Source: Streptococcus suis
GTDB taxonomy: Bacteria > Bacillota > Bacilli > Lactobacillales > Streptococcaceae
Length of the DNA: 64,000 nucleotides
Assembly: GCF_019794555.1 (NCBI RefSeq)
Contig: NZ_JAIMEP010000001.1
Coordinates: 62,001 to 126,000 of the forward strand
Direction of reading: 5' to 3'
The notes below the pieces were generated by a model. The model ran no database searches. It saw only the letters and a program-made list of their open reading frames with translations, and was not told where the DNA came from. Position numbers and translations under genes: made by a program. Numbering within the stretch: the stretch's first letter is position 1; the number at the start of each line of letters is the position of its first letter. Shown here in pieces: positions 16,617 through 25,039 of the stretch.

Positions 16617-17264
16617 ATGCCAAATCGTAAGATGGTAAAAGCATCAAAATATCAGCAAATTGCAGTTGGAGTTGCTCAAAGGATCGTGAGCGGGGAGTAT
16701 GAAGTGGGTGAACGAATCAAATCTCGTTCTACATTAGCCAGTATGTTTGGTGTTTCGCCTGAAACGACTCGAAAAGCCTTGAATATATTGGCGGATTTGC
16801 ACATTGTGTCGGTTAAACACGGGAGCGGTGCCATTGTTCTATCCAAAGAAAAGGCTCATGATTTCTTGGATAATTTCGAAATGACCAATTCATTGGTTAC
16901 GCAGAAAGATCGGATTCTTGAAAAAATGGATGAACAGGAGCTCATGCTGAAAGAATTGCGTGGTATGGTTTCTGTTTACCTAGATCAGACCAAGCGTGTC
17001 CAAAAAAAGTATCCCCTTGAACCATACGGTTTAAAGCTGACGTCGGATTCTGATTTGTTGGGGAAACAATTGACTGAAATCCGAGTTTGGCATCATACTG
17101 GTGCAGTCGTTGTTGGTATTGAACGCAACGATGAATTGTTGATTTCCCCTAGTCCTTATCAGACGCTTGAAAAGGATGATTTAGTCTACTTTGTCGGTGA
17201 GGAAGAGAGTTACACCCGGATGAAGAATTTATTTGACTTGCATCCAGAAAATCCTGAACAATAA
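16617..17264 (+). CDS. busR: BusR-like GntR/RCK_C transcription regulator
   Basis: This 215-residue protein has a GntR winged helix at about residues 8-80 (IAVGVAQRIVSGEYEVGERI ... SRSTLASMFGVSPETTRKAL), a helical linker about 90-130, and a C-terminal RCK_C/TrkA_C domain about 145-205 (IRVWHHTGAVVVGIERNDEL ... LEKDDLVYFVGEEE). This is the architecture of BusR, a c-di-AMP-responsive repressor of osmolyte uptake in lactococci and group B streptococcus. No busAB genes lie beside it. Its neighbours are the Asp23/GlsB cluster, whose promoter carries GTGACA repeats. AAAGGAG precedes the ATG. The regulatory link to the cluster is inference. Confidence 0.82.
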   Translation: MPNRKMVKASKYQQIAVGVAQRIVSGEYEVGERIKSRSTLASMFGVSPETTRKALNILADLHIVSVKHGSGAIVLSKEKAHDFLDNFEMTNSLVTQKDRILEKMDEQELMLKELRGMVSVYLDQTKRVQKKYPLEPYGLKLTSDSDLLGKQLTEIRVWHHTGAVVVGIERNDELLISPSPYQTLEKDDLVYFVGEEESYTRMKNLFDLHPENPEQ

Positions 17265-17279
17265 CAGGTGAAGCAGCGG

Positions 17280-17984
17280 ATGAAAGCTTTAATTTTTGAT
17301 CTTGATGATACTCTCTATGACCAAATTCAGCCCTTTCAGCGGGCCTTGGAACGTCATTTGTCCGTGCCAGCTGACCTATTGGATCAGCTTTATCTGGATT
17401 TTCGCAAGCGTGCAGATGAGGTTTTTGAGGCTACTGCAACTGGTAAAATGAGTTTACAGGAAAGCCATATTTACCGGATGAAACAAGCCTTGGCGGACAA
17501 TGGTTATCAGGTGTCTGATGCGCTGGCTTTGACCATTCAAATTGATTATGACTATTTCCAAGGTCAGATTGAGCTCGCCCCCATTTTCCCAGAAATATTT
17601 TCAGTGTGTAAAGAGCATGGAATTGCAATTGGCATCATTACAAATGGCCCCTATAGGCATCAGTTAAGAAAAATTCGTACCATGGGTCTATTTGATTGGT
17701 TTGAACCGGAAAACGTTCTTATTTCTGGACAAATCGGGATAACCAAACCCAACCCTGTTATTTTTCACCAAATGGAAGGGCGAACGGGGGTAATTGCTGA
17801 GAAGTCGTATTATATCGGAGATTCGTTTGAAAATGATGTGGTGGGCGCAAAAGCTGCGAACTGGAAGGCAATTTGGTTCAATCATCGCAAACGCCCACTT
17901 CCATCCAGCTCTGTTTCAGCAGATTCCATAATCTCCGAATGGGAAGAACTTGTACCTGCGATTAAACAATTGTTAAACCAGTAA
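17280..17984 (+). CDS. HAD-superfamily hydrolase
   Basis: This 234-residue HAD phosphatase has motif I FDLDDTLYD with nucleophile Asp7, motif II ITNG, motif III Lys in GITKPNPVIF, and motif IV YIGDSFENDVVGA. The helical cap between residues 20 and 100 places it among YjjG/PpaX-like phosphatases. Its substrate is unknown. An in-frame GTG at 17268 is possible, but the family N-terminus fits ATG 17280. It starts 15 bases after the regulator stop and is probably co-transcribed. Confidence 0.82.
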   Translation: MKALIFDLDDTLYDQIQPFQRALERHLSVPADLLDQLYLDFRKRADEVFEATATGKMSLQESHIYRMKQALADNGYQVSDALALTIQIDYDYFQGQIELAPIFPEIFSVCKEHGIAIGIITNGPYRHQLRKIRTMGLFDWFEPENVLISGQIGITKPNPVIFHQMEGRTGVIAEKSYYIGDSFENDVVGAKAANWKAIWFNHRKRPLPSSSVSADSIISEWEELVPAIKQLLNQ

Positions 17985-18002
17985 ATGCTGGTTCAGATTG
18001 AA

Positions 18003-18335
18003 GAAAAGAGGCTGGGCAGAAAGTCCAGCCACGCTTCTCAGAGTTCGTGTTAACATCTTAGCGCAGTGGTTGATTGGCTTTAACAGTCTGGGAGACTGTT
18101 AAAGGTAGGAGATAAGATTTGCACAGCAAATCTCAGCAGTTCGTGTTTTACACTCCTAATCTGACCACTATGGCTAATGCGAACTTTGTTCGCTATATCT
18201 CCAGCCTCCAAAGGTTCGAGGAACCATTGGAGCTATGCGGGGGTAGGAGTTTAAAAGGTCTGGGAGACCTTTTAAAGTGGGAGATATAAGCTGACGGTAG
18301 TCAGCTCACATAAATTGATGTCTGGGGATAGACAG
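18003..18335. repeat. Composite hairpin-rich intergenic repeat block
   Basis: No reading frame is credible here. The block is a series of short palindromes: GGCTGGGCAGAAAGTCCAGCC, AACAGTCTGGGAGACTGTT, GAGATTTGC...GCAAATCTC, GCGAAC...GTTCGC, CCAAAGGTTCGAGGAACCATTGG, AAAAGGTCTGGGAGACCTTTT and GCTGACGGTAGTCAGC. Part of it (about 18035-18105) is homologous to window bases 20-90, and the CTGGGA hairpin core recurs near 22061. It looks like a mosaic of small mobile repeats. The 220 bases from 18335 to the transposase relic hold no gene I can support. Confidence 0.65.
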
Positions 18336-18500
18336 TTACAGCTCAACAACTTAAAACGAAAAATTGTTGACGAACTCTTTTTCTACCATTTGTCAAGCCT
18401 ATCAAGGTGTTTGATGAAAAATATTTTGAGTTCAGTAGTCAAAATAAGTAAATTGTTTTATTTTGGACTAAAGTTTAGTGTAAAAAGTGCATACAAAACC

Positions 18501-18534
18501 AACACCTTATGTTGAAATTTTTTGATAAGGTGTT
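18501..18534. terminator. 10-bp inverted repeat beside the IS110 relic
   Basis: AACACCTTAT (18501-18510) and ATAAGGTGTT (18525-18534) are perfect inverted repeats around GTTGAAATTTTTTG. They lie 24 bases beyond the transposase stop and may be part of the element end or a terminator facing the transposase. Confidence 0.5.
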
Positions 18535-18539
18535 ACAAT

Positions 18540-19615
18540 GATAGAGCATAAACAGTTTTACCGATTTTGGGTTGAAGCGTAATCGTAAAGTTTGTTATGC
18601 GTTATGAGGTAATACATTGTCCGAATGAGACGATGTATGGAGATGGAGGCAATCGTGTGCGGCTTCGTTGAAGTCGTTTGCGATTGTCTTTTTCGTTTCT
18701 CATAAAAGTCTGCGATATGGCAAGGATTGGTGTGACTAGCTGAAGCGATATTGTGAATACATTTGAACAGAATCTTTCTAGTGTAGGGATTGCCACGCTT
18801 GGTAATGTGTTCCTTAGCGAGGAAGTTACCAGATTCATAGTGTCTCAGGTCAATACCGATAAAGGCATTGATTTGATTGGCAGACTGAAAACGGCGAATA
18901 TCTCCCAGTTCACCAATAATACTTGTTGCAGCAGTCTCAGCTATTCCAGGAATAGAGAGCAGAATGTCATATTCAGGTAATGGCTGAGCTAGTTCCACCA
19001 TTTCGTCTAAGACTGCCTGTCTCTGTTCAGAAAGTCTAAGCAATTCTTTTGTATAGTAACGGACCTCTTCCAGCATTGGAGAGGTTTTCTTGACAGCACA
19101 GTAAGACTGATTTGCTAGTGCTATAAGTTTCTCAGCTAAGTAAGCCACAAGTTTGTCAGAAAGTCGTTTTGAAGTGGACTGACGGATGCTCTCTGAGAGT
19201 TCATCCTTGCTTAAGTCAAGCACGAAGTCCTTGCAAGGAAAAGCTATAACTAAGTTCCAGTATTGTTCACCAGTTGGTGTTGATAAGATAGCCTCCAACT
19301 CTGGGAAAGTGACCTGTAAGACCTTGTGCAGGCAGTTTTTAGCCCGAACAATGTCCTCAGTTAAGTTCTGATAGAATCGACTTAAATCTCGCCGTTGACT
19401 AGAATGGCCACTTCTGAACTTACCTTACTCACATCAATCCCAAAAACTGAACGCATGATATTACCTCTTTGTCTTGAATGATTCCTTGTTTTAGTGATGT
19501 CATTTTCAATACTCGACGTCTGGCATCCCACATACTTTGATAACATTCTTTCTAAAACAGGTATCTTGACAGTTTTTATTGCGACGTCTAGTGTCAAAAA
19601 GCCCCACGACTTAAC
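18540..19615 (-). mobile_element. IS110-family insertion relic
   Basis: The element carries the deleted transposase plus a 5' noncoding end of about 155 bases (19457-19615). IS110 elements lack inverted terminal repeats, so exact ends cannot be fixed. The right boundary is placed where the interrupted RpiR-type gene loses family similarity (about 19615-19650). In active IS110 elements the noncoding end before the transposase encodes the bridge RNA that selects target and donor. Whether a usable one remains cannot be told by eye. Confidence 0.7.
18558..19456 (-). pseudogene. IS110-family transposase with internal deletion
   Basis: The N-terminus MRSVFGIDVSKVSSEVAILV starts at 19456 and stops after 24 residues (TAA at 19385-19387). 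The rest resumes in another frame as SRFYQNLTEDIVRAKNCLHK near 19385 and runs to the normal end near 18558. The C-terminal Tnp20-type domain is intact (LLSIPGIAETAATSIIGELG; INAFIGIDLRHYESG; HITKRGNPYTRK). About 100 residues of the DEDD RuvC-like domain are gone, so the protein cannot be catalytic. IS110 transposases are normally about 400 residues. The deletion endpoint is inferred from family structure. Confidence 0.88.
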
Positions 19616-19982
19616 AAGACACCTCTACTTTATCATAAAGAAAAAATAGTGAGTACTCTCTCCCGTCGGAGATTTCTTCACTACTAATCTTAGTATGTTT
19701 AGTTAGGCTACGCTGAATATGGTCGAAATGTTTTAACAAATGCTGGTGATCTTTTTGATAGGTGAAAACAAATTCTCTATAACCTGAGAAACCGCATTTT
19801 TTAGCGAATCGTGTGAGTGCAGATGGTGAAACGTGAAGAGCGGCTGTAATGAACTCCAATGTTAAATCTGCATCAACAGGATCCAATTGCGTGAAATAGC
19901 GGGCAATTTCTTTTTCCAACTCAGTCATTTTATCAATATTAGACTCAATAATGGCAATGATATTTTTTTCTGTTGCTATCAT
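19611..19982 (-). pseudogene. RpiR/MurR-type regulator truncated by the IS110 element
   Basis: The 123-residue frame begins at 19982 with the N-terminal RpiR HTH domain: IESNIDKMTELEKEIARYFT, then AALHVSPSALTRFAKKCGFSGYREF. The family normally has about 270-290 residues with a C-terminal SIS sugar-phosphate-binding domain. Here the frame ends just after LFFLYDKVEVSC at the edge of the IS110 relic, so the SIS domain is absent. No downstream half is visible on the far side of the element. Such regulators control amino sugar or sugar phosphate genes; the original target is unknown. Confidence 0.82.
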
Positions 19983-20017
19983 AGTGACTTACCCTTTAGT
20001 ACGATGGTTTGTAATCA

Positions 20018-20059
20018 TTATACCATAAAAATCCGCTTTCTTCCCTTTTGTGGTATAAT
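20018..20059. promoter_or_regulatory. Divergent promoters of ybeY and the truncated regulator
   Basis: Plus strand: the -10 box TATAAT at 20054-20059 lies 28 bases before ybeY. Minus strand: TATAAT at 20018-20023 (complement) faces the regulator gene. The two -10 boxes sit on near-mirror copies of TGGTATAATG. Confidence 0.6.
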
Positions 20060-20086
20060 GGACTTGTATAGAAGGAATGTAATAAG

Positions 20087-20584
20087 ATGTATATTGAAAT
20101 GGTAGACGAAACAGGAAAAGTTCCTGTGAAAATGCAAGAACAAATCACAGAATTGCTCCAATTTGCAGCTGAAAAAATCGGTAAACAAAATAAAGAAATG
20201 GCTGTGACATTTGTAGATAATGCCCGTGTGCATGAAGTAAATTTGGAATATCGAGGCATTGATCGCCCCACAGATGTGGTTAGTTTAGAGTACAAACCCG
20301 AATCAGAAATTGTCTTTGATGAAGAAGATTTGGTGGACAATCCTGAATTGGCTGAAATGATGGAAGATTTTGATGCCTATATTGGTGAATTGTATATTTC
20401 AATTGATAAGGCGCGTGAACAGGCTGAGGATTATGGACATAGCTTTGAGCGTGAAATGGGATTTTTAGCCGTACATGGTTTCTTACACATCAATGGTTAC
20501 GATCATTATACGACAGAAGAAGAAACTGAGATGTTTGGTTTACAAGAAGAAATTTTAACTGCTTATGGACTTACACGAGAATAA
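20087..20584 (+). CDS. ybeY: Endoribonuclease YbeY
   Basis: This 165-residue metal-dependent RNase is involved in 16S rRNA maturation and ribosome quality control. The catalytic zinc site [11 protein letters not shown] (His130, His134, His140) is complete, and the upstream [14 protein letters not shown] strand is typical. AGAAGGA lies upstream of the ATG. It overlaps dgkA by 20 bases, the standard streptococcal ybeY-dgkA-era arrangement. Confidence 0.96.
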   Translation: MYIEMVDETGKVPVKMQEQITELLQFAAEKIGKQNKEMAVTFVDNARVHEVNLEYRGIDRPTDVVSLEYKPESEIVFDEEDLVDNPELAEMMEDFDAYIGELYISIDKAREQAEDYGHSFEREMGFLAVHGFLHINGYDHYTTEEETEMFGLQEEILTAYGLTRE

Positions 20585-20966
20585 TTCAAAAAATCGGTGG
20601 AAAAACCGAGAATTGATGTCGAGTCTGGATTTTGCTGTATCAGGACTCATTACCGCTTTTAAAGAAGAGCGCAATATGCGTAAGCATGCTGTATCGGCTA
20701 TATTAGTCATCTTGGCAGGCTTGGTTTTCCAAGTATCGGTGACAGAGTGGCTATTTCTTTTGTTGAGTATCAGCTTAGTTATCGCCTTTGAGATTGTCAA
20801 TTCTGCCATTGAAAATGTGGTGGACTTGGCTTCTGATTATCATTTTTCCATGCTGGCCAAAAATGCAAAAGATATGGCGGCAGGGGCAGTCTTATTTGTA
20901 TCAGGATTTGCATTACTAACAGGGCTCATTATTTTTGTGCCTAAAATTTGGAATTTTATATTTTAA
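20565..20966 (+). CDS. dgkA: Undecaprenol / diacylglycerol kinase
   Basis: This 133-residue membrane kinase of the DgkA family has three helices after an amphipathic N-terminus: [21 protein letters not shown], then [27 protein letters not shown] (the E-x-x-N-x-A-x-E active-site motif), and a C-terminal helix [16 protein letters not shown]. In Gram-positive bacteria it phosphorylates undecaprenol, feeding the lipid carrier pool for wall and capsule. It starts inside the end of ybeY, implying coupling. Confidence 0.93.
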   Translation: MDLHENNSKNRWKNRELMSSLDFAVSGLITAFKEERNMRKHAVSAILVILAGLVFQVSVTEWLFLLLSISLVIAFEIVNSAIENVVDLASDYHFSMLAKNAKDMAAGAVLFVSGFALLTGLIIFVPKIWNFIF

Positions 20967-20982
20967 GAATGAAGGAGAATTC

Positions 20983-21882
20983 ATGACATTTAAGTCAGGA
21001 TTTGTGGCGATTTTAGGTCGTCCAAATGTAGGAAAATCCACTTTCCTCAACTATGTAATGGGGCAAAAAATTGCCATCACGAGCGACAAGGCTCAAACCA
21101 CCCGTAATAAGATTATGGGGATTTATACCACGGATGAAGAGCAAATTGTTTTTATTGACACGCCAGGAATTCACAAGCCCAAGACAGCTTTAGGAGATTT
21201 CATGGTGGAGTCTGCCTACAGCACCCTTCGTGAAGTGGATACGGTACTCTTTATGGTGCCAGCCGATGAAAAACGAGGCAAGGGCGATGATATGATAATG
21301 GATCGTCTCAAACAAGCCAAGGTTCCAGTCATTTTAGTGGTTAACAAGATTGACAAGGTTCATCCGGACCAGCTTTTGGAACAGATTGATGATTTCCGTC
21401 AACAGATGGACTTCAAGGAAATTGTACCAATTTCTGCTACCCAAGGGAACAATGTCAACCGACTCATGGAAATTCTCAAGGAAAACCTGGACGAAGGATT
21501 TCAATATTTCCCTGCGGACCAAATCACTGACCATCCCGAACGTTTTTTGGTGTCTGAGATGATTCGTGAGAAAGTCTTGCATCTGACTCGTGAGGAAATT
21601 CCGCACTCAGTTGCCGTTGTCATTGAGTCCATGAAACGCGATGAATTTACCGACAAAGTCCACATTCGCGCGACGATTATGGTAGAGCGTGATAGCCAAA
21701 AAGGCATCATCATTGGTAAGCAAGGAGCTATGCTCAAGAAAATTGGCTCCATGGCCCGTCGTGACATTGAATTAATGCTTGGTGACAAAGTCTTCCTCGA
21801 AACCTGGGTTAAAGTCAAGAAAAACTGGCGAGACAAAAAACTCGACCTCGCTGACTTTGGGTATAATGAGAAAGAGTATTAA
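20983..21882 (+). CDS. era: GTPase Era
   Basis: This 299-residue GTPase assists 30S subunit assembly. GTPase motifs are G1 [10 protein letters not shown]3 DTPG and G4 NKID. The C-terminal KH domain carries [14 protein letters not shown], which binds the 3' end of 16S rRNA. The ATG at 20983 with GAAGGAGAA just upstream is preferred to the longer frame from 20935. A terminator overlaps the stop codon. The usual downstream neighbour mutM is displaced by about 2.3 kb. Confidence 0.97.
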   Translation: MTFKSGFVAILGRPNVGKSTFLNYVMGQKIAITSDKAQTTRNKIMGIYTTDEEQIVFIDTPGIHKPKTALGDFMVESAYSTLREVDTVLFMVPADEKRGKGDDMIMDRLKQAKVPVILVVNKIDKVHPDQLLEQIDDFRQQMDFKEIVPISATQGNNVNRLMEILKENLDEGFQYFPADQITDHPERFLVSEMIREKVLHLTREEIPHSVAVVIESMKRDEFTDKVHIRATIMVERDSQKGIIIGKQGAMLKKIGSMARRDIELMLGDKVFLETWVKVKKNWRDKKLDLADFGYNEKEY

Positions 21883-21903
21883 AAACGTCCGGGGGACGTT
21901 TTT
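21881..21903 (+). terminator. Terminator of the ybeY-dgkA-era operon
   Basis: AAAAACGTCC and GGACGTTTTT pair perfectly around GGG. The left arm begins within the era stop codon. Confidence 0.88.
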
Positions 21904-22240
21904 AACCCGAGCTTGAAAACTAGAGGGCGAGGTAGTCCGGGGGAGTGAAACAGTCTAGGAATAGACTGTTTCAGCTGGTCACCTAGAAATGTGAAAGTGA
22001 CCATTTGAAAAACCCGAGCTTGAAAACTAGAGAGCGTGGTAGTCCGGGGGAGTGAAACAGTCTGGGAATAGACTGTTTCAGCTGGTCACCTAGAAATGCG
22101 AAAGTGACCATGTGAAAACCCGAGCCAAGAAATTGGAGAGCGAGGTAGGTCCAGTGGACGTGTTCGACGTTTCTCACATCATTCGATCATAATGATGTGA
22201 GAAACTAGTAAGTCGCCTAGGCAATTCCGTTGAGAATTGC
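21904..22240. repeat. Tandem 107-bp hairpin repeat and flanking palindromes
   Basis: Two nearly identical units start at 21904 and 22011 with AACCCGAGCTTGAAAACTAG. A third partial unit starts at 22117 and decays after about 35 bases. Each unit holds GAAACAGTCTnGGAATAGACTGTTTC and GGTCACCTAGAAATGnGAAAGTGACC hairpins. They are followed by a 14-bp perfect stem (22169-22182 with 22192-22205) and GGCAATTC...GAATTGCC. I see no coding sequence here, nor in the 78 bases to the Nudix gene. Confidence 0.75.
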
Positions 22241-22318
22241 CATTAGTTGAGTAGCATTTCAATGCACTTAATTTTGGCGAGTTGAGCCCGTTCTTGACAA
22301 CAGAAAAGTGAGGCAAGC

Positions 22319-22795
22319 ATGACACAAGATTATATCTCCTTTATCCGCTCAAAAGTGGGGCATGAGAAGATACTATTGAATTTTGCTGGGGGAATTTTAG
22401 CCAATGGAGATGGGCACGTTCTCCTTCAACTCCGCGGTGATAAGAAAACGTGGGCCATCCCGGGAGGCACAATGGAGCTTGGCGAGAGTTCCTTGGAGAC
22501 TTGCAAACGTGAATTTTTGGAAGAAACTGGAATTGCCGTTGAGTCGGATGCCTTGCTCAATGTCTATACTAACTTTGAGGAAATCTATCCCAATGGTGAT
22601 GCGGTGCAGACGGTTGTCTTTATTTACAAGTTGCGCGCGATTTCCGACTATAACATTGCGGATTTTAGCAATGAAGAAACCCTGAAGTTGAAATTTTTCT
22701 CGAAGGAAGAAATTGCACAGTTGGACAGCCTATCTGCAAAACATCGCCTAATGCTGGATGAATATTTCGCAAATGACTTTAAGATGGGGCATTGA
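22319..22795 (+). CDS. Nudix hydrolase
   Basis: This 158-residue Nudix enzyme has the full GX5EX7REX2EEXG box between residues 49 and 71 (starting GGTMELGE and ending EETG), providing the Mg-binding glutamates. The preceding NFAGGILANGDGHVLLQLRG strand and KTWAIPGG are typical of MutT/ADP-ribose-type members. The exact nucleotide substrate is unknown. GTGAGGCAAGC precedes the ATG. It lies in the accessory segment between era and mutM. Confidence 0.88.
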   Translation: MTQDYISFIRSKVGHEKILLNFAGGILANGDGHVLLQLRGDKKTWAIPGGTMELGESSLETCKREFLEETGIAVESDALLNVYTNFEEIYPNGDAVQTVVFIYKLRAISDYNIADFSNEETLKLKFFSKEEIAQLDSLSAKHRLMLDEYFANDFKMGH

Positions 22796-22839
22796 CGCAT
22801 TCGTGTGTAAAAATACCAGCCAATGTGACGGTTAAATAG

Positions 22840-22870
22840 ACAGAAGATGGCGACCATCTTTCTGTTTTTT
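22840..22870 (+). terminator. Terminator after the Nudix gene
   Basis: ACAGAAGATGG and CCATCTTTCTGT pair with one bulged T around CGA, followed by a six-T run. Confidence 0.8.
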
Positions 22871-22888
22871 AGAATAGTTGGAGGTTCT

Positions 22889-23446
22889 ATGGTTCACTAT
22901 ACTCTTCTTTTGCGAGGGGTTAATCTAGGAAAAGAGAATAAGGTTATTATGCCAGTGTTAAAGGAACAACTTGCCAGTATTGGTCTACTCCAAGTCGATT
23001 CTTATATCAACACGGGAAATCTTTTTTTCTATTCAGATAGACCGAAAGTTGATTTGGTTCAATCTCTTGCGGATTTATTGCAGAGCCAGTATGATTTCGA
23101 AATTCCGTTTGTATTGTTGGAAAGTTCGACAATTATTGAGGACGCGGATTGTCTACCTCACTGGTGGCAGGAAGAAAATTACAGATGTGATGCCCTTTTC
23201 TATTTGCCAAACTGTTCTAAAGAGATGCTTGCGGATCAGCTAAAGGCTTGGCAGTTAGGAGAGGAAGAGTATCATATTGGTGAAACAGCCCTCTTTTGGC
23301 GGGTCGCCACCAAGGAACATTATACTAAAACAGCTCATGCCAGAAAGATTATGACCAAGCCTTTTAATCAAGCTATTACGCTGAGAAATGCCAATACCTT
23401 CAACAAGATAGTAGCGCGTCTCCAGTCCAGAAATGGGGAAATATGA
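22889..23446 (+). CDS. DUF1697 family protein
   Basis: This 185-residue protein resembles DUF1697: YTLLLRGVNLGKENKVIMPVLK at the N-terminus, SYINTGNLFF, and a C-terminal MTKPFNQAITLRNANTFNKI. The family has no established biochemical function. The ATG at 22889 has GGAGG 5 bases upstream; the longer frame from 22847 overlaps the preceding terminator. Confidence 0.8.
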   Translation: MVHYTLLLRGVNLGKENKVIMPVLKEQLASIGLLQVDSYINTGNLFFYSDRPKVDLVQSLADLLQSQYDFEIPFVLLESSTIIEDADCLPHWWQEENYRCDALFYLPNCSKEMLADQLKAWQLGEEEYHIGETALFWRVATKEHYTKTAHARKIMTKPFNQAITLRNANTFNKIVARLQSRNGEI

Positions 23447-23497
23447 GAACAGGTATTAGACGGGGGCAATTGTATGTTTGTCACCAAGGGGAAAAGT

Positions 23498-23935
23498 ATG
23501 TCAATTAAATCTGTCACAGAACAAACAGTTTCGGTTTGGGTTTCATTTGCAAGCAGGGTTTGGCAGACAGATGAACAAGTTTTGCAAGAACAATTTACTG
23601 AGGGCAAATTTCCCTTTGAGTTTCTTTACTATTCTCCATCAAACATAGCGGTGGCTTGGATAAGTTTGTCACTACGTCATGATTATGTGGAAGGCTGTCA
23701 GTTTAGTCCAGTTGCCTATTTAGAAGGAATTTTTATTAGTCCGAATTACCGTAGTCAAGGGATTGCGGAAGAACTGTTGCATTTTGCACAAGGTTGGGCT
23801 AAAAGCCGTGGAATAAGCCAACTGGGGTCTGATGCGGAATTAGATAACCTACTTAGTCAGAATTTTCATATCAAGCATGGCTTCCGTGAAGTTAGCCGAA
23901 CAGTTCACTATGTTCGAGATTTGAATAGTGAATAA
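23498..23935 (+). CDS. GNAT acetyltransferase, aminoglycoside 6'-N-acetyltransferase-like
   Basis: This 145-residue GNAT enzyme resembles the AAC(6')-I branch: the N-terminal SIKSVTEQTVSVWVSFASRVW, VAYLEGIFISPNYRSQGIAEELL with the acetyl-CoA pyrophosphate-binding R/Q-x-x-G-x-A segment, and a C-terminal HGFREVSRTVHYVR. Family resemblance does not show that it acts on aminoglycosides. The ATG at 23498 (AAGGGGAAAAGT upstream) is preferred to 23474 because it gives the family N-terminus. Confidence 0.72.
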   Translation: MSIKSVTEQTVSVWVSFASRVWQTDEQVLQEQFTEGKFPFEFLYYSPSNIAVAWISLSLRHDYVEGCQFSPVAYLEGIFISPNYRSQGIAEELLHFAQGWAKSRGISQLGSDAELDNLLSQNFHIKHGFREVSRTVHYVRDLNSE

Positions 23936-24211
23936 AAGTATGTCTACCACACATTTAGTTAAGAAAGGAAAGCCGACTAGGTGTTGTCTTGAACTCGCCT
24001 ACGACTCTTTGAAAAAAGACAACCGTGACCTAGGTGCCGTAGCACCGTCGGTCAGGTTTCTATTTGCTTTGTAATTTTGTTAGAAAGGACGAGTGTTGCG
24101 TACTTGAACCCGAGCTAAAAGCTCGGAAAATAGATAGAGCTCCTTGTGTGCAAGTCACACAGCGTCGCTCTCCTAATTTTCAGTCGCTTTTTACGCTCTT
24201 GGTATCCTATA
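23936..24211. repeat. Palindromic intergenic sequence displacing the native mutM leader
   Basis: This 276-base gap contains short inverted repeats such as GACCTAGGTGC...GCACCGTCGGTC (24029-24054) and CCGAGCTAAAAGCTCGG (24110-24126). The latter recalls the AACCCGAGCTT starts of the repeat units at 21904. No promoter, ribosome binding site or gene is evident. It runs directly into the mutM coding sequence. Confidence 0.5.
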
Positions 24212-25039
24212 TTGCCCGAGTTACCAGAGGTGGAGACGGTTCGTCGTGGTTTGAATCGGTTGGTTAAGGGGAAGGTCATCACCAAGGTGGAGGTGACCTA
24301 TGCTCCGATGGTTAAGACTGGTGTTGACGTATTCTGTCAGGATTTAATTGGTCAAGAAATACAGCATGTGGATCGTCGTGGCAAGTATCTGTTAATCTAT
24401 CTGACGGATTTTGTGTTGATTTCTCATTTGCGTATGGAAGGAAAATACAACTATTTTTCAGAAAAAATTCCGAAAAATAAGCATTTTCATGCCTTTTTTA
24501 CATTTTCAGATGGGTCGATGCTGGTTTATCAAGATGTTCGCAAGTTTGGGACCATGGAATTGCTTGGGAAAGCGGATGTTGAGGCCTATTTTCTCAATCG
24601 AAATCTTGGTCCTGAACCGACAGAGGAAGATTTTGACTTGGAGGTATTCAAGACCAAACTGGCACGTTCCAAAAAACCTATTAAAGCCCATCTCTTGGAT
24701 CAGTCTTTAGTGGCTGGTTTGGGCAATATCTATGTAGACGAGGTTTTGTTTAGAGCTATGATTCATCCAGCTCAAGCTAGTTGTCGACTTACGGAGAAAC
24801 AGGCAGAAGACCTGCATCAAGCTGTAATCGCAGTGTTGCAATTAGGGATTGAAAAGGGTGGTTCTACGATTCGAACATACAAGAATGCCTTGGGGATGGA
24901 TGGAACCATGCAAGATTATTTTCAAGTTTATGGAAAGACAGGACAGGCTTGTCCTCGCTGCCAGACAGAGATTGTGAAAATCCAGTTGGGCGGACGGGGG
25001 ACGCATTTCTGCCCCACGTGTCAGGTAAAACATGACTAA
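24212..25039 (+). CDS. mutM: Formamidopyrimidine-DNA glycosylase
   Basis: This bifunctional glycosylase/AP lyase removes 8-oxoguanine and FapyG. The mature N-terminus must be Pro-Glu, and the sequence TTG-CCC-GAG at 24212 gives [13 protein letters not shown], so TTG must act as the start codon. A C-terminal four-Cys zinc finger (CPRCQTEI ... HFCPTC) and [14 protein letters not shown] are intact. An ATG 66 bases upstream would add 22 residues and bury the catalytic Pro. There is no recognisable ribosome binding site before the TTG. The gene overlaps coaE by 8 bases. Confidence 0.9.
   Translation: MPELPEVETVRRGLNRLVKGKVITKVEVTYAPMVKTGVDVFCQDLIGQEIQHVDRRGKYLLIYLTDFVLISHLRMEGKYNYFSEKIPKNKHFHAFFTFSDGSMLVYQDVRKFGTMELLGKADVEAYFLNRNLGPEPTEEDFDLEVFKTKLARSKKPIKAHLLDQSLVAGLGNIYVDEVLFRAMIHPAQASCRLTEKQAEDLHQAVIAVLQLGIEKGGSTIRTYKNALGMDGTMQDYFQVYGKTGQACPRCQTEIVKIQLGGRGTHFCPTCQVKHD

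Noticed and set aside
18501-18534. Terminal inverted repeat of the IS110 relic
   Set aside because: IS110 elements lack such inverted ends, and both arms lie on one side of the gene, so this is a local hairpin instead.
21904-22152. CRISPR-like tandem repeat
   Set aside because: Units are over 100 bases long with internal hairpins, only two to three copies, no spacers and no cas genes.
24146-24211. N-terminal extension of MutM from ATG 24146
   Set aside because: The catalytic residue is the N-terminal Pro after the initiator; a 22-residue extension would block activity, so it is not accepted as the functional start.
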